Made by a program: the position numbers and the translations under genes
Notes under the pieces: model-generated
Seen by the model: the letters and a program-made list of their open reading frames with translations, nothing else
What the model was told of the DNA's origin: nothing
Database searches by the model: none
Origin: Isosphaeraceae bacterium EP7
GTDB lineage: Bacteria; Planctomycetota; Planctomycetia; Isosphaerales; Isosphaeraceae
DNA length: 64,000 nt
Reading direction: 5' to 3'
Assembly (NCBI GenBank): GCA_038400315.1
Contig: CP151667.1
Span: forward strand, 3,235,174-3,299,173
Shown: piece by piece, positions 24,056 through 35,313 of the stretch
Position numbering within the stretch: position 1 is the stretch's first letter
Layout of the letters: every line of letters begins with the position of its first letter

Positions 24056-26728
24056 TTGATCGATCCGCGTTCCACCCGATTCTGGAGACTGACGCTGCAG
24101 AGCGGCCTGCTCAGCGAGGCCGAGTTGCAGGCCTGCTACGGCGCGATCTCGCCCCACAAGCGGGCGGACGCCGAGGCCCTGGAGCGGCGGATTGCGAGGC
24201 AGGCGATCCTGGCTGGTCGGCTGACGCTCTGGCAGGCGCAGCAACTGCTCAACGGCCGCCCGACCCTGAAGATCGACCGCTTTATCCTGCTGGAGCTGCT
24301 GGGCCAGGGGGGGATGGGGCGGGTCTACCTGGCGCGCGACACGAGGCTCAAGCGCAAGGTGGCGCTGAAGCTGCTCTCGCCCGAGCGGATGAGCAGCCCG
24401 AGGGCCATCACCCGGTTCCGCCGCGAGGCCCGCGCCGGGGCCCAGCTCCAGCATGAGCACCTGGTCCGCGTCTTCGACGAGGGGGAGGCCGACGGCCGGC
24501 TCTTCCTCGTCATGGAGTACATCGAGGGGCGCAATGCCGGCCAGATCGTCGCCGACCTGGGACCCTTCTCCCCCAGCGTCGCGGCCAGGCTGGTGTTCCA
24601 GGTGGCCCTGGCCCTGGACCACGCACGGCTGCAAGGCCTGATCCATCGCGACGTCAACCCGTACAACATCCTGGTCACCCGCGACGGCAAGGCCAAACTG
24701 ACCGACCTGGGCCTGGCGCTCGACCTGGCCGAGGAGGACCGTGTGACCCGCGACGGCGCCACCGTCGGCACGTTCGACTACATCTCGCCGGAGCAGGCCC
24801 GCCACTCGCACGCCGTCGACACCCGCAGCGACATCTACTCGCTGGGTTGCACCCTGTTCCACCTGATCACCGGGCGCGTGCCGTTCGCCGCTTCGAGCCT
24901 GGCCGAGAAGCTCTACGCCCACCAGGTCCTCTCTCCCGAGCCGCTCTCGAAGCTGGTGCCGGAAGTGCCCGAGGGGCTGGATGCCGTGGTCCGGCGGATG
25001 ATGGAGAAGGATCCCGAGCGGCGGTATGCCACGCCGCACGACGTCGCCGAGGCGCTCGAGCCGTTCGCGCACGACGAGCGGACCCCCTTCCCGCACAGGA
25101 CCCGATCGCGCCCCGCAACCCTCGACGACGCGGGGCCCCCGCCAACCTCGTCGGAGGGGGAGCTGGCCGTCAGCCTGGCGCAAAATACCGCGCGGGCCGA
25201 AGGCGGCGGGGCTGGCCCCTCACCGGCGACCGGAGCCTCCACGATCCGCGCCGTCCACCACGCCAGCGACATGGACCTCGCCGTCCTCCCCTTCGTCGAC
25301 GTCGGGCCCGACGTCCCGCTGACCTACGGCATCGGGGGCTCGGCCAATGGCAGCCGGACCAGGATCAAGCCATTTCCGCTCCCCGGCGGCCGCCGGTTCT
25401 CGCCGAGGATGCTCGCGGGGGGGGCCCTGGCGCTGGTCGGCATCGTGCTGGTCGCCCTGCTCATCCGCCAGTTGATCCCCACTCCGGCCCCCGTCACGAC
25501 CACGAAGGGGACGATTCCGGGGACAAGCAACGGTACCGGGGGGGCGCCGCGGCCGCAGCCACAGCCGGTCCCGCCGGCCGGTCCCGCCGGGATCGTGGTC
25601 CGCTGGGCCGAGGGGCCCGATCAACACGAGACGGCCCACGTCAACCTGCACGAGGCCATGGCCGACGCCGCCAGGAACCGGGGCGAGGTGATCCTGCGCG
25701 AGGGCAAGGCGCTGGAAGTCCTGGTCGGGGTCGAGCAGACGCTGACCCCCGCCGGGAACATCACGATCCGCGCCGAGCAGGGCCACCATCCCACCCTGAT
25801 CCTCAGGATCGAGGGGACGGCGCCGTTCCTCCGGACGAGGCCCGAGACGCGTCTGAAGCTCGTCGGCCTGACGATCCAGGCGGTCGTCGCCCCCCAGGCC
25901 ACCCCCAAGGCGCTGATCATCGCGCAGGGCGACCTGGAGCTGGAACGCTGCTCGATGGTCGCCTCGCGGTCCCCCCGCGGCTTCGCCGCGATCTGGGCCG
26001 AGGGGATGTCCAACCGGGTCGTCGGCTGCTTCTTCCACGGGTTCGACCAGCCGGTGCGGCTCAGCGCGAGGCCCGGTTCGCGGGCCGTGCTTTCGCAGTC
26101 GATTCTCATCGCCCCCGATCCCGACCGGCGCGAGGCGTCGACCGAGTCGGGCTGGGCCGTCCGCGTCTTCTACGAGCCCCGCGGGGGGAACGATCCCGCC
26201 GCGGCCCCCAAGCCCGCGGACAAGGCCAAGGAGCCGCCCCGCGGCGCCAGGCTGGCGCTGGACCACTGCACGTTCGTCGGCCGGGGGCTGCTCGATCTGA
26301 GCCGGTTCGGCCCCGATGCCCCGCTCGCGGTCGAGGCCGACAGCCTGGCGATCAAAGCCCGCTCGCTGCTCGCCTGGCGTGCCCCGGTCGGCGGCCAGGG
26401 GCCCGCCGCCGCGGCGGCAACCCCGCCCTTCGCCCAGGGGCTGACCTGGACCGGCCGGGACAACGCCTACAGCCTTCCCGAGGGATCGCCCTGGGTCGAG
26501 CACGACCCCGGCGACCCCAGGGTTGCCAGCGCCCCCGCCACCCTGGCCGCCTGGGCCGCGGGCCTGGCCCCGGGCAGCGACTCGGCCGGCCGCCTCACGA
26601 CCCTCGCCTTCCAGTCCCCGGCCGCATTGGTCGCCGCCGACGACGTCGAGTCCAGGCTCTACGCCCTCACCCCCGAATCCGCCGGGACACCGCCCGCCGG
26701 CGCAAACCCCGCCGACGTCGGACCGTGA
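24056..26728 (+). CDS. Membrane-spanning serine/threonine protein kinase with extracytoplasmic domain
   Basis: 890 residues from the TTG at 24056 (AGAGGG upstream; no earlier ATG fits). An N-terminal helical segment (1-75) precedes a Hanks-type kinase domain: glycine loop GQGGMGRVY, VALKLL lysine, catalytic loop HRDVNPYN (His197-Asp199), DLG at 217 and SPEQ. The usual Lys two residues after the catalytic Asp is Asn201, an uncommon change that may lower activity. After a linker, one membrane helix (about 452-474) leads to an outer domain with the repetitive strands of a right-handed beta-helix (about 500-700). The kinase probably senses something outside and phosphorylates cytoplasmic targets; both are unknown. 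It converges with the next gene. Confidence 0.9.
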   Translation: MIDPRSTRFWRLTLQSGLLSEAELQACYGAISPHKRADAEALERRIARQAILAGRLTLWQAQQLLNGRPTLKIDRFILLELLGQGGMGRVYLARDTRLKRKVALKLLSPERMSSPRAITRFRREARAGAQLQHEHLVRVFDEGEADGRLFLVMEYIEGRNAGQIVADLGPFSPSVAARLVFQVALALDHARLQGLIHRDVNPYNILVTRDGKAKLTDLGLALDLAEEDRVTRDGATVGTFDYISPEQARHSHAVDTRSDIYSLGCTLFHLITGRVPFAASSLAEKLYAHQVLSPEPLSKLVPEVPEGLDAVVRRMMEKDPERRYATPHDVAEALEPFAHDERTPFPHRTRSRPATLDDAGPPPTSSEGELAVSLAQNTARAEGGGAGPSPATGASTIRAVHHASDMDLAVLPFVDVGPDVPLTYGIGGSANGSRTRIKPFPLPGGRRFSPRMLAGGALALVGIVLVALLIRQLIPTPAPVTTTKGTIPGTSNGTGGAPRPQPQPVPPAGPAGIVVRWAEGPDQHETAHVNLHEAMADAARNRGEVILREGKALEVLVGVEQTLTPAGNITIRAEQGHHPTLILRIEGTAPFLRTRPETRLKLVGLTIQAVVAPQATPKALIIAQGDLELERCSMVASRSPRGFAAIWAEGMSNRVVGCFFHGFDQPVRLSARPGSRAVLSQSILIAPDPDRREASTESGWAVRVFYEPRGGNDPAAAPKPADKAKEPPRGARLALDHCTFVGRGLLDLSRFGPDAPLAVEADSLAIKARSLLAWRAPVGGQGPAAAAATPPFAQGLTWTGRDNAYSLPEGSPWVEHDPGDPRVASAPATLAAWAAGLAPGSDSAGRLTTLAFQSPAALVAADDVESRLYALTPESAGTPPAGANPADVGP

Positions 26729-26749
26729 CCATCGGCAAACACAAGAAAA

Positions 26750-28804
26750 TCAACAAATGCTTCTAATAATGATATCGACCGAAGCCCGAACGTCCAGATC
26801 ATAAGACAGATGGAATTTCTCGCCAAATCCTGCCGCAGGTGATGTTGCTCGAACACCGGGCGGTGCCCGGGCGCCGACTGGGGGCGCCCGGGTCGGGCAG
26901 TTTCGACGCGGACGGCCCAGGCGACGCACCTTGCCGCGGCTTGCGGCAGGGTGCTGGGGCGGTCGCGGGGGGACGTGGCGACCGGGCGGGCACATGGCCC
27001 GCGCGGCTCCCGAACGTCCCGCGAACTCCCTTCGCGGACGGGCATCCGGGGCGAAATTGGGGCGGTCATGCCAGGAGGGCACGCGGCCCGTCGGCGACAA
27101 CGCCCGCCGGACGGCCGGCGTGCGAGATGGCCAGCTCGGCGCGACTTCGGCGGCATACGGATCGACATCATCGAATCGTTCCTCGGCGAGGAGGGCCGTC
27201 CCGGGGGCATCCGGCGCGTTGCCGTTATCCCCTTCGGCGCGGACGCCCGGCCCGTCTACGTCGTCCGTCGCGAGGAAATCGGGCTCATGATCGTCCTCTT
27301 CCTCGGCCCAGGCATCCGGCGCGTTGCCGTTATCCTGGACCTCGGTCGAGTCCGCCACGAAATCCCGATCTCCCCACGCACGGGCGTCCGGCGACTGGCC
27401 GTCGTCCTGCGCAGCGTCTCCACAACCGAGGTCGGACTCGACCCCGTCTTCCGTCGTCGCCGAGGCCGCGTCGTGGGCGTCCCACGCACACAGGTCCTCG
27501 GGCAAGGCAAGGTCGCACTCCGGGCCGTCGGACACGGCCTGGGCGGACAAACCACAATCCGCAGTCGGAGCCCCCGCGTCGACTGGCTCGTCGACCGAAG
27601 CCCGATCATCGTCCGGTCCCTGCATGGCGTCGCCGACATGGTCGGCGTGCCAGGCGGCCGGCATCGCGCCGTCGTCGAGCCCAGCCGCAAGCCCGAGGGC
27701 CACGGCCGGAGTCGCGTCGGCAAACAAGGGGATCGCATCGTCGTCGGTGTCTGCCAGGGACGTGAACGCCCCGGCTTCCACCCCTCCGTCGATCTCCGTC
27801 TCCATCGCGTCCGCGTCGCGGGGCGTGGAATGAGGTCCGTCGAACACGGACCCGATCTCGGGGCTGACCGCGGCGTCCTCGGGCTCGTCGTGCGTGGAGA
27901 CAAACTCCTCGCCTTCGGGGCCTTCGGGCATCCCGGCCAGACCTTCGCTGGATTCGTCCTCGACGTCCCATCCCGGCGCCTCGGCGGCCCGTCCGGTCGG
28001 GAGTTCTCGAGCGTCCTCGGGCCGCGCGTCGCCTTCGAGCACCAGGCCCTCGGGGTCGGCGAGCTCGGGTTCGCCCTCGCAGGGGAAGAGCAGCCCATCA
28101 GCCACGTCGGCATCGGCGTCGGCGTATTCGTCGAGTTCCAGCCCCCAGGAGGGGCCTTCGCCTTCGGAGTCCGCCGTGCCTGCGCCTTCGGGGTCGGTCG
28201 TCGGCAGGATCGGGGGCGGGATGGGGCCGCCGGCCTCGGCCCTGACGAACTTGCCGGGCGCAACCTGTATCCAGGTCGGCTCGGCCGTCGGCGTGGCCTT
28301 GGTCTTCGACTTGTTCCGCCCGCGTCCCCTGCCTTGGCCCGGGTTGGCCCCGTTGCCGCCGTCGCTTCCGCCTCGTCTAGACTTCGGCGGGGCCGCCGTC
28401 GCGGTCATCGTGCTCGTCTCGGTCGCGGCCTGGACCTGGCCGGGAGGGGCCTCGCTGGGGCCGTCGGCCCGGCCGAAGCCGGGCGTCTCGGCCGTTCGAG
28501 AGGCTTCCTCCGCAGGGACCTGCTTCGGCCCGGAAGGCTCGAGTCCACCGACCGCACCGGCGAGGCCACTTCGCCCGGCCCGTCCACCAGGGACGAACAG
28601 GATGAGGGCCATCAAGCCGAGATAGGGCGGGACGAGCCAAACCGAGACCGAGGCCACCGCAAGGCTGGTCGACGGCACCAGCAACGCAAGCGCCCAGGGC
28701 AACGGCCTCCGCCAGGGTGGCGGCTTCCGTGCCTCGGTGCCTTCGTGCCAATCCGCCGGTCCGTCCTTCGGTCCGGGGCCATTTTCCGCGACATCGATCC
28801 GCAC
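26750..28804 (-). CDS. Acidic, largely disordered membrane protein, unknown function
   Basis: 684 residues from the GTG at 28804, a weak start. Two hydrophobic segments near the N-terminus (WALALLVPSTSLAVASVSVW and PPYLGLMALILFVPGG) are followed by a long, very acidic Asp/Glu/Ala/Gly-rich region without clear folds, one Lys/Arg-rich patch, and a short conserved-looking WIQVAPGKFVRAE motif. A DNGNAPDA unit occurs twice. The last 100 residues turn Arg/Pro-rich and look out of frame, so a frameshift near 27.1 kb or an earlier true end is possible. A plus-strand frame of similar size (26951-28879) is judged a shadow. No family recognised. Confidence 0.6.
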   Translation of the reverse strand: MRIDVAENGPGPKDGPADWHEGTEARKPPPWRRPLPWALALLVPSTSLAVASVSVWLVPPYLGLMALILFVPGGRAGRSGLAGAVGGLEPSGPKQVPAEEASRTAETPGFGRADGPSEAPPGQVQAATETSTMTATAAPPKSRRGGSDGGNGANPGQGRGRGRNKSKTKATPTAEPTWIQVAPGKFVRAEAGGPIPPPILPTTDPEGAGTADSEGEGPSWGLELDEYADADADVADGLLFPCEGEPELADPEGLVLEGDARPEDARELPTGRAAEAPGWDVEDESSEGLAGMPEGPEGEEFVSTHDEPEDAAVSPEIGSVFDGPHSTPRDADAMETEIDGGVEAGAFTSLADTDDDAIPLFADATPAVALGLAAGLDDGAMPAAWHADHVGDAMQGPDDDRASVDEPVDAGAPTADCGLSAQAVSDGPECDLALPEDLCAWDAHDAASATTEDGVESDLGCGDAAQDDGQSPDARAWGDRDFVADSTEVQDNGNAPDAWAEEEDDHEPDFLATDDVDGPGVRAEGDNGNAPDAPGTALLAEERFDDVDPYAAEVAPSWPSRTPAVRRALSPTGRVPSWHDRPNFAPDARPRREFAGRSGAARAMCPPGRHVPPRPPQHPAASRGKVRRLGRPRRNCPTRAPPVGARAPPGVRATSPAAGFGEKFHLSYDLDVRASVDIIIRSIC

Positions 28805-29227
28805 GCAGACTCGCTCCGATCGGTCCCCGACGCGGCCCAGGCGAAGGCCTGGTGGCGGCGGGCGAGATCATCCGAGTAACGACCGGGCCATCCGGCCCGA
28901 TCCTCCCCTGCGTTTCTATCGGACGACCCGGCAAGCCGCCCGCAACTTTCGACCGGAGGGCACCTACAATCGGACGCAAATATTTACCAATGAACGACTT
29001 CAGATCAAGATACCGCCCCAAGCCGGCCCGATCCGGAAGATCAGCAATCTCTTCGGCGACCGCGGAAATCGCCCCGATCGCCCGGCCGGAATTCCGAGAT
29101 CAACCCTCGCATTTTACCCCGTCGCCATGCCACCGGAGGCGGAACGACGATCGGCCGCACGCATGTCCAGGAGGAGCATGCGGGCGGCCGATTGCGAACG
29201 GGGACGCGTTGAGCCCGGGGGGCTCGC
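28805..29227. other. Intergenic region, nothing recognised
   Basis: About 420 bp between the start of the acidic protein gene and the 3' end of the ABC-F gene. Part of it (28900-29110) is less GC-rich. No gene, hairpin or promoter was identified with confidence. Confidence 0.4.
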
Positions 29228-30904
29228 TCAGCGGCGGATGAGGGGCTTGTACTTGATCCGGTGGGGTTGGTCGGCGTCGACGCCCAGGCGTTCCTTGCGC
29301 TGGGACTCGTAGGCCTGATAGTTGCCGTCGCACCAGACGACCTTGCTGTCCCCCTCGAAGGCGAGGATGTGGGTGGCGATCCGGTCGAGGAACCAGCGGT
29401 CGTGGCTGATAACCACGGCGCAGCCGCCGAAGTCGAGCAGGGCCTCTTCCAGGGCCCGCAGCATGTCGATGTCCAGGTCGTTCGTCGGCTCGTCCAGCAG
29501 CAGCAGGTTGCCGCCGCTCTTCAGGAGCTTGGCCAGGTGCACCCGGTTGCGCTCGCCGCCGGAGAGGTTGGCGACCTTCTTCTCCTGGTCGGGCCCTTTG
29601 AAGTTGAACGAGGCCACGTAGGCACGCGCCGGGATCTTGCGCTTGCCCAGAATCACCTGGTCGACGCCGCCGGTGATCTCCTGGAAGAGCGTGTTCTCCG
29701 GGTTCAGGGCGTCGCGGTTCTGGTCGACATAGGAGTAGACGACGGTCTCGCCCACGCGCAGCTCGCCGCGGTCGGCCGTCTCCTGGCCGACGATCATGCG
29801 GAAGAGGGTCGTCTTGCCGGCGCCGTTGGGCCCGACGATGCCGATGATGCCGCCGGGGGGGAGGCGGAAATTCATGTCTTCATAGAGGAGCGTGTCGCCG
29901 TAACCCTTGGAGACGTTCACGGCCTCGACGACGAGGTCGCCCAGGTGGGGTCCCGGGGGAATCTGCAGGACGATGGCCTCGTCGCGGCGCTCGGTCTCCT
30001 GGCTGGCCATCTGCTCGTAGCGCGACAGGCGGGCCCTGTTCTTGGCCACGCGTGCCTTGGGGGCCATGCGCACCCACTCCAGCTCGCGGGCCAGGGTCTT
30101 GCGGCGTGAGCTCTCCTGCTTCTCTTCCTTGGCCAGCCGGTCGTGCTTCTGCTCGAGCCAGGACGTGTAGTTGCCCTGCCAGGGGATCCCCTGGCCGCGG
30201 TCAAGCTCCAGGATCCAGCCGGCGACGTTGTCCAGGAAGTAGCGGTCGTGGGTGACGGCTACCACCGTGCCGGGGTAGTCCTGAAGGTGCCGCTCCAGCC
30301 AGGCGACGCTCTCGGCATCGAGGTGGTTGGTCGGCTCGTCCAGCAGCAAGACGTCGGGGCGCTGGAGCAGGACCTTGCAGAGGGCCACCCGGCGACGCTC
30401 GCCGCCGGAGAGGGTCGCCACGTCGGCGTCCCCCGGGGGCAGGCGCATGGCGTCCATGGCGATCTCGATGTTGCGGTCGAGGTCCCAGGCCTGCGCGGCC
30501 TCGATGGCGTCCTGCACCTTCATCTGCTCGTCGAGCAGCGCCTCCATGGCGTCGGGCTCCATCGCCTCGCCGAGCTTGTTGTTGATCTCGTCGAACCGGT
30601 TGAGCAGGGCACGGGTCGGGGCGACGGCCAGCTCGACGTTGCCGCGCACGTCGAGCGACTCGTCGAGCGTCGGCTCCTGCGGGACATAGCCGATGGTGGT
30701 GCCCGGGGCCGGCTTGGCGGTGCCCAGGAAGTCCTTGTCCACGCCCGCCATGATCCGCAGCAGCGTGCTCTTGCCGGCGCCGTTGCCCCCCAGCACGCCG
30801 ATCTTGGCGCCCGGATAGAACGAGAGCCAGATCCCCTTGAGGACCTCCTTCTTGCCGTGCGCCTTGGACAGGTTCTCGATCTGGAAGACGTATTGCGGGG
30901 GCAT
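29228..30904 (-). CDS. ettA: ABC-F protein, energy-dependent translational throttle EttA
   Basis: 558 residues from the ATG at 30904 ([14 protein letters not shown]), matching the usual EttA N-terminus and length. It contains two ATP-binding cassettes without membrane segments: Walker A GGNGAGKS and GPNGAGKT, signature [12 protein letters not shown] and [12 protein letters not shown], Walker [12 protein letters not shown] and [11 protein letters not shown]. Between them is the ribosome-binding linker (from [13 protein letters not shown] onward) and an arm typical of EttA. It binds the ribosomal E site and couples the first peptide bond to ATP level. It appears to be a separate unit from the kinase gene upstream, with a 133-bp gap. 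Confidence 0.95.
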   Translation of the reverse strand: MPPQYVFQIENLSKAHGKKEVLKGIWLSFYPGAKIGVLGGNGAGKSTLLRIMAGVDKDFLGTAKPAPGTTIGYVPQEPTLDESLDVRGNVELAVAPTRALLNRFDEINNKLGEAMEPDAMEALLDEQMKVQDAIEAAQAWDLDRNIEIAMDAMRLPPGDADVATLSGGERRRVALCKVLLQRPDVLLLDEPTNHLDAESVAWLERHLQDYPGTVVAVTHDRYFLDNVAGWILELDRGQGIPWQGNYTSWLEQKHDRLAKEEKQESSRRKTLARELEWVRMAPKARVAKNRARLSRYEQMASQETERRDEAIVLQIPPGPHLGDLVVEAVNVSKGYGDTLLYEDMNFRLPPGGIIGIVGPNGAGKTTLFRMIVGQETADRGELRVGETVVYSYVDQNRDALNPENTLFQEITGGVDQVILGKRKIPARAYVASFNFKGPDQEKKVANLSGGERNRVHLAKLLKSGGNLLLLDEPTNDLDIDMLRALEEALLDFGGCAVVISHDRWFLDRIATHILAFEGDSKVVWCDGNYQAYESQRKERLGVDADQPHRIKYKPLIRR

Positions 30905-31037
30905 ATGCGAACCTGGGGGCAAGACACGTTGCAGGGCCTGGCGCGGTCGACGACCGCCGATCGAACCAGTAGAACTCAAGACGGGGCGCCGCGAAAGGCC
31001 GCTTTCGGGGGCGTGCCCGTCGTGGGGCGCGAGCGAT

Positions 31038-34000
31038 CTAGGCACGGCCGACCGAGATCAAGGCGAGCAGGACGTCGTGGTCGAGCGGCTTCGTCAGGTG
31101 GTGGTCGAAGCCGGCCTCCTTCGAGCGGCGGCGGTCCTCGTCCTGGCCGTAGCCGGAGACGGCGACGATCAAGGCCCCCTCGCACGCGTCCTCGTGCCTG
31201 AGCTGCGCGGCGACCTCGTAGCCGCTCATCCCGGGCAGGCCGATGTCGAGCAGGACGACGCTTGGCCGGTGGACCCTGGCCGCCTCGATGGCCTCCGGGC
31301 CGGTGTGGGCCATCGCCACGTCGTGGCCGATGATCTTCAGGAGCCGGGCCATCCCGCGTGCCGTGTCCACGTTGTCGTCCACGACGAGGATCCGGCTCGG
31401 CCCGCCACCCTGCCGAGCCTCGCCCGCCGGGGCCGGGGCCGTCCGGGTGGGCCTGCTCGCCGCGGGCAGCCGGATCGTGAACTCGCTCCCCCGTCCCGGC
31501 CCTTCGCTGCTCGCCTTGATTGCGCCGCCGTGCAACTCGACGAGCTTCTTGACCACCGTCAGGCCGATGCCCAGACCCCCCTCAGACCGGGCCAGCGAGC
31601 GGTCCCCCTGCGCGAACAACTCGAACATCGCCGGTAGCTTGTCGGGGAGGATGCCGACCCCTCGGTCCTTCACGCCGATGACGACCTCGCCCCCCTCGCG
31701 ACGCGCCGAGAGCAGGATGTGGCCGCCGTTCTCGCTGTACTTCGCCGCGTTGTTCAGCAGGTTGACGACCACCTGCTCGAGCCGGGTCGGGTCGACGTCG
31801 ACCCAGACGTCCCCCCGGTCGATGTCCAGCTCGAGACTGTGCTTGCGCTCCTCGACCAGCGCACCGACGGTGGCCGCGGCGCTCTCCAGGATCGGGGTCG
31901 CGTCCATCAGGTCGCGCCTCAGCTCGATCTTGCCGCGGGTGATGCGCGAGACGTCCATGAGGTCGTCGATGAGCCTCGAGAGGTGGAGCATCTGCCGCGT
32001 GATGACCTCCATCGACCAGCCGACGTGCTCCTTCGCGTCGGACATCGACGAGAGCCTGACCGCGTTGCCGATGGCCGCAAGCGGGTTCCTCAGCTCGTGG
32101 GCGAGCATCGCCAGGAACTCGTCCTTGCTCTCGTCGTTGCTCCGCAGCTCCTGGTAGAGCCTGGCGTTTTCGATGGCGATGGCCGCCAGCTGGGCGAGCT
32201 GGACCAGGATCGCCTCGTCATCGGCGGTGAACTCGCCCTCCTCCTTGTCGGAGAGCTGGATGATGCCCATGCTCCTGCCGTTGCGGCCCACGAGCGGGGC
32301 GGCGAGCCATCCGTTGGCGGTCGCGAGGAAATCGTCGAGCTTCCCCAGGGCTCGCCATCTCGGGTCCGCGTCGAGCCCCGCCCGGGTCAGGCGGATGGGC
32401 TCGTTGGCCAGGCCGACGGCCTCGTAAAATTCCAGCCCTTCGATGCTGGGCGGGGTCGTGCCGCCCGGCGGCTTCCGGGAACTGGAGACGACGTTGATGG
32501 GCTGGGGGTGGCTCGCATCGAGCATCATGCTGGTCGCCGCCTGATTGGCGCCGAGGAGGGTTCTCGCCTCGCCGGTCACGACCTCGAGGACGGAATTGAC
32601 GTCCTGGGCCGAGTTGATGCATGAGGCGATCTCGGCGAGCTTCTGGAGCTGGAAGGCCCGCATCCGCGTCGCCTCGGCCGCCTGCTTCTCCCCGGTCGCG
32701 TCCTTGAACACCTTGCCGAAGCCCCGGAGTTTCCCGCCCTCGTCGTAGAGCGGAGTCATGACGCCGTCGGCGAAGAACCGGGAGCCATCCTTCCGCAGGT
32801 GCCAGCGCTTGTCCTCGGCCCGCCCGGCGGAGGCCGCGTTCGCCAGCTCCTTCTCGGGGACGCCTTCGGCCCGGTCCTCGGGCGTGAAGAGGAAGTGGGA
32901 CATCTGCCCGACGGCCTCGGCCGCGGCGTAGCCGGTGATCCGCTCGGCCCCGCCTTGCCACTCGATGATCGTGCCCCCGGCGTCGGCGATGAGGACCGCG
33001 TAATCCCTGATATTCTCGACCAGGAGGTTGACCCGCTCGGTCTTCGACCTGAGCTCTTCCTCGGCGCGCTTCCGATCGGTGATGTCGAACGAGACGCCCG
33101 ACATGGAGGGGGCTTCACCGCCGGGGCCGGCCGAGTAGCTGGCCCGGACCTGGACCCAATGAATCGACCCATCCGGCCAGCGGACGCGGTACTCGATCTC
33201 GAAATCGGCGGCCCTGGCGATCGCGTCGTCGACCGCCCGCTGCCATTCCTGCCGGTCGTCCTCGTGGACCGAGGCCGCCAGTTCCTCGTAGCGGAACGTC
33301 TCGCCCGGCCCGCGCCCGTAGTTCGCCCGGCAGGCATCGGAGCACGTGAGCAGCCCCGTCCCGAGGTCGAGGTCCCAGGTCCCCATCCGGCCGGCCTTGA
33401 GCGCGAATTTGAGCCGCCTCTCGCCCGCACGCAGCTCTTCCTCGGTCCGCTTGCGGTCATTGACATTGCGGAAGTAGACGGAGAGCCCTTCGTCCGACGG
33501 ATAGGCGTGGACCTCGAACCACGCATTCAGCGGGGCGGGATAATACTCCTCGAAGGTCGCCACCCGGCGCTCGTCGACGGCCGCGCGATATTGCCGCTCG
33601 AATTCCGTCCCGATGGCATCGGGGAACTCCTCCCAGATGCCCTTCCCCAGCAGCTCGTCGCGGTCCCGCTGGAGTTGATGGCCGGCCCGCGGGTTGAGAT
33701 AGGTGAAGCGCCACTGGCGATCGATCGCGAAGAAGGCGTCGGTCACGCTCTCGAGGATCCGCTCGGCCCGCTTGTCGGCCGCCCGCTCCTCTTCGCGAAG
33801 CCTGATCATCTCGGACTCGGCCAGCTTCGCCTCGGTGATGTCCTCGACGATGCCCAGCATCTTGGCGGCGCGGCCCCGGGCGTCGTGGCGGGCCAGGCCT
33901 CGGGCGGCGATCACCCGCACGGCCCCGTCGGCTCGGCGCACGCGGCACTCGAAATCCCAGCTGCCGGAAGACTCCACGGCCGCCCGGAACGTGGCGGCGA

Positions 34001-34928
34001 CGCCGGGCCGGTCCTCGGGCAGGACGTGGTCCAGGAACGTCTCGAAGGTCCAGTTGGGATGGGGCGTCTCGTAGCCGAAAATCTCGTCGTGGCGGGGTGT
34101 CCGGCTCGATGCCCCGCCGATCAGGTCGAGCTCCCAATGGCCGAGCCCGGCGACCTCCAGGGCGAAGCCGAGCCGCTCGGCCGCTTCGCGGGCCCGCTCG
34201 TCGTGTTCTCGCCGCTCCGTGACGTCGCGGAAGACCAGGACCACGCCGGCGACCTCGTCGCGGTCGTCCCTGATCGGGGCGGCGCTGTCGTCGATCGGCC
34301 GCTCCGAGCCGTCCCGGGCGATCAGGATGGTGTGATTGGCGAGGCCCTGGATCCGGCCCGACTCGAGGACTTTCTCGACCGGGTTCGGCACCGGCTCCCG
34401 GGTCCCCTCGTTGACGATGACGAAGACGTCCTCGAGTCGCCTCCCCGCCGCCTCACTCGCGCTCCAGCCGGTCATCGCCTGGGCGACCCCGTTCATGAAG
34501 GTGACGCGGCCCGCGTCGTCCGTCGCGATGACGGCGTCCCCGATGCTCGTCACGGTCGCCTGGAACCGCCGACGCTCCGCGCGCTCGTGGGCGACGGCTT
34601 TCCTCCTGGCCGAGGCGAGGAGGCCGATGAATGACGAGACGCCTACGAAGACGAGGGTGGGGATGAGGCCGTTGATTCCCGGCACGAGCGTGCCGAGCGG
34701 CTCGAGGAAGAGAAACTGGCCGGCGACGGCCATCATGGTCATCGCGACGAGACTCGGGCCCTGGCCGCCGAACCAGGCGGACACCATCACCGCGGCGAAG
34801 CAGAAGGCCCAGGGGGTGGGCTTCAGGAGCGGCCAGGTCGCATAGGTCGCGGCAATCGCCACGGCCGCCGCGATCAGGGCGATGGAATACTCTCGAAGGC
34901 GGCTGGCCCTGGAGGGCGTCGTCCTCAT
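31038..34928 (-). CDS. Hybrid sensor histidine kinase with DUF4118, five PAS, GAF and receiver domains
   Basis: 1296 residues from the ATG at 34928 (MRTTPSRAS), chosen because the KdpD-like membrane domain follows. Domains in order: DUF4118 with four membrane helices (about 10-110); five PAS domains, several closing with a PAC motif such as [12 protein letters not shown] (about 120-760); GAF (about 775-925); HisKA with phospho-His944 in AHELRNP; HATPase with N box NNAAKYS and G boxes DRGVGI and GGLGIGL; and a C-terminal receiver with Asp1228 (LLDIGLPG) and Lys in LTKPLD. It should autophosphorylate in response to an unknown signal and pass phosphate internally. No DNA-binding partner is adjacent; the next minus-strand gene upstream is a receiver-like protein. 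Confidence 0.93.
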   Translation of the reverse strand: MRTTPSRASRLREYSIALIAAAVAIAATYATWPLLKPTPWAFCFAAVMVSAWFGGQGPSLVAMTMMAVAGQFLFLEPLGTLVPGINGLIPTLVFVGVSSFIGLLASARRKAVAHERAERRRFQATVTSIGDAVIATDDAGRVTFMNGVAQAMTGWSASEAAGRRLEDVFVIVNEGTREPVPNPVEKVLESGRIQGLANHTILIARDGSERPIDDSAAPIRDDRDEVAGVVLVFRDVTERREHDERAREAAERLGFALEVAGLGHWELDLIGGASSRTPRHDEIFGYETPHPNWTFETFLDHVLPEDRPGVAATFRAAVESSGSWDFECRVRRADGAVRVIAARGLARHDARGRAAKMLGIVEDITEAKLAESEMIRLREEERAADKRAERILESVTDAFFAIDRQWRFTYLNPRAGHQLQRDRDELLGKGIWEEFPDAIGTEFERQYRAAVDERRVATFEEYYPAPLNAWFEVHAYPSDEGLSVYFRNVNDRKRTEEELRAGERRLKFALKAGRMGTWDLDLGTGLLTCSDACRANYGRGPGETFRYEELAASVHEDDRQEWQRAVDDAIARAADFEIEYRVRWPDGSIHWVQVRASYSAGPGGEAPSMSGVSFDITDRKRAEEELRSKTERVNLLVENIRDYAVLIADAGGTIIEWQGGAERITGYAAAEAVGQMSHFLFTPEDRAEGVPEKELANAASAGRAEDKRWHLRKDGSRFFADGVMTPLYDEGGKLRGFGKVFKDATGEKQAAEATRMRAFQLQKLAEIASCINSAQDVNSVLEVVTGEARTLLGANQAATSMMLDASHPQPINVVSSSRKPPGGTTPPSIEGLEFYEAVGLANEPIRLTRAGLDADPRWRALGKLDDFLATANGWLAAPLVGRNGRSMGIIQLSDKEEGEFTADDEAILVQLAQLAAIAIENARLYQELRSNDESKDEFLAMLAHELRNPLAAIGNAVRLSSMSDAKEHVGWSMEVITRQMLHLSRLIDDLMDVSRITRGKIELRRDLMDATPILESAAATVGALVEERKHSLELDIDRGDVWVDVDPTRLEQVVVNLLNNAAKYSENGGHILLSARREGGEVVIGVKDRGVGILPDKLPAMFELFAQGDRSLARSEGGLGIGLTVVKKLVELHGGAIKASSEGPGRGSEFTIRLPAASRPTRTAPAPAGEARQGGGPSRILVVDDNVDTARGMARLLKIIGHDVAMAHTGPEAIEAARVHRPSVVLLDIGLPGMSGYEVAAQLRHEDACEGALIVAVSGYGQDEDRRRSKEAGFDHHLTKPLDHDVLLALISVGRA

Positions 34929-35313
34929 ATCCCTTATCTGCTCCGTCGCGAGTCGTCCATTCGCCGGTTCTAGGTCGGAAGACACGGCGGTCGGGCCCGC
35001 TCCGGTCGCATCCCAGGGCCATCGCTTCAATGGCCACGGGAATGCCGCATGTCTCTCGGGGAAGGGGCCGGGGGTCGTTCCGGCGAATGACGGGCCAGCG
35101 AAGGGCGATGTCCCCGCGGCGTCCCGATTTCATTGTCTGAAAACGACCGCCCGACGATCAAGCCTCCGGCCGATTTTCGGATGACGGATCACCGCGAGCG
35201 AAGCCGGACGAATAAAGCTGCGGCGCCCCCCGCTACGCTCGGCCGACGCCGGCGAGAGCGGATCGCCCGACAGACTACGCACCGAAGGCCGTTGAAGGGG
35301 CCGGCCGCTGAAT
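34929..35313. other. Intergenic region, nothing recognised
   Basis: 385 bp between the histidine kinase start and the end of the receiver-like gene. It presumably contains the kinase promoter. No ORF or hairpin stands out. Confidence 0.4.

Noticed and set aside
26951-28879. A 642-residue plus-strand open frame
   Set aside because: It is antisense to the acidic protein; its Val/Leu/Arg/Gly bias is what an opposite strand of Asp/Glu-rich codons gives, and no domain is visible. The choice is not beyond doubt.
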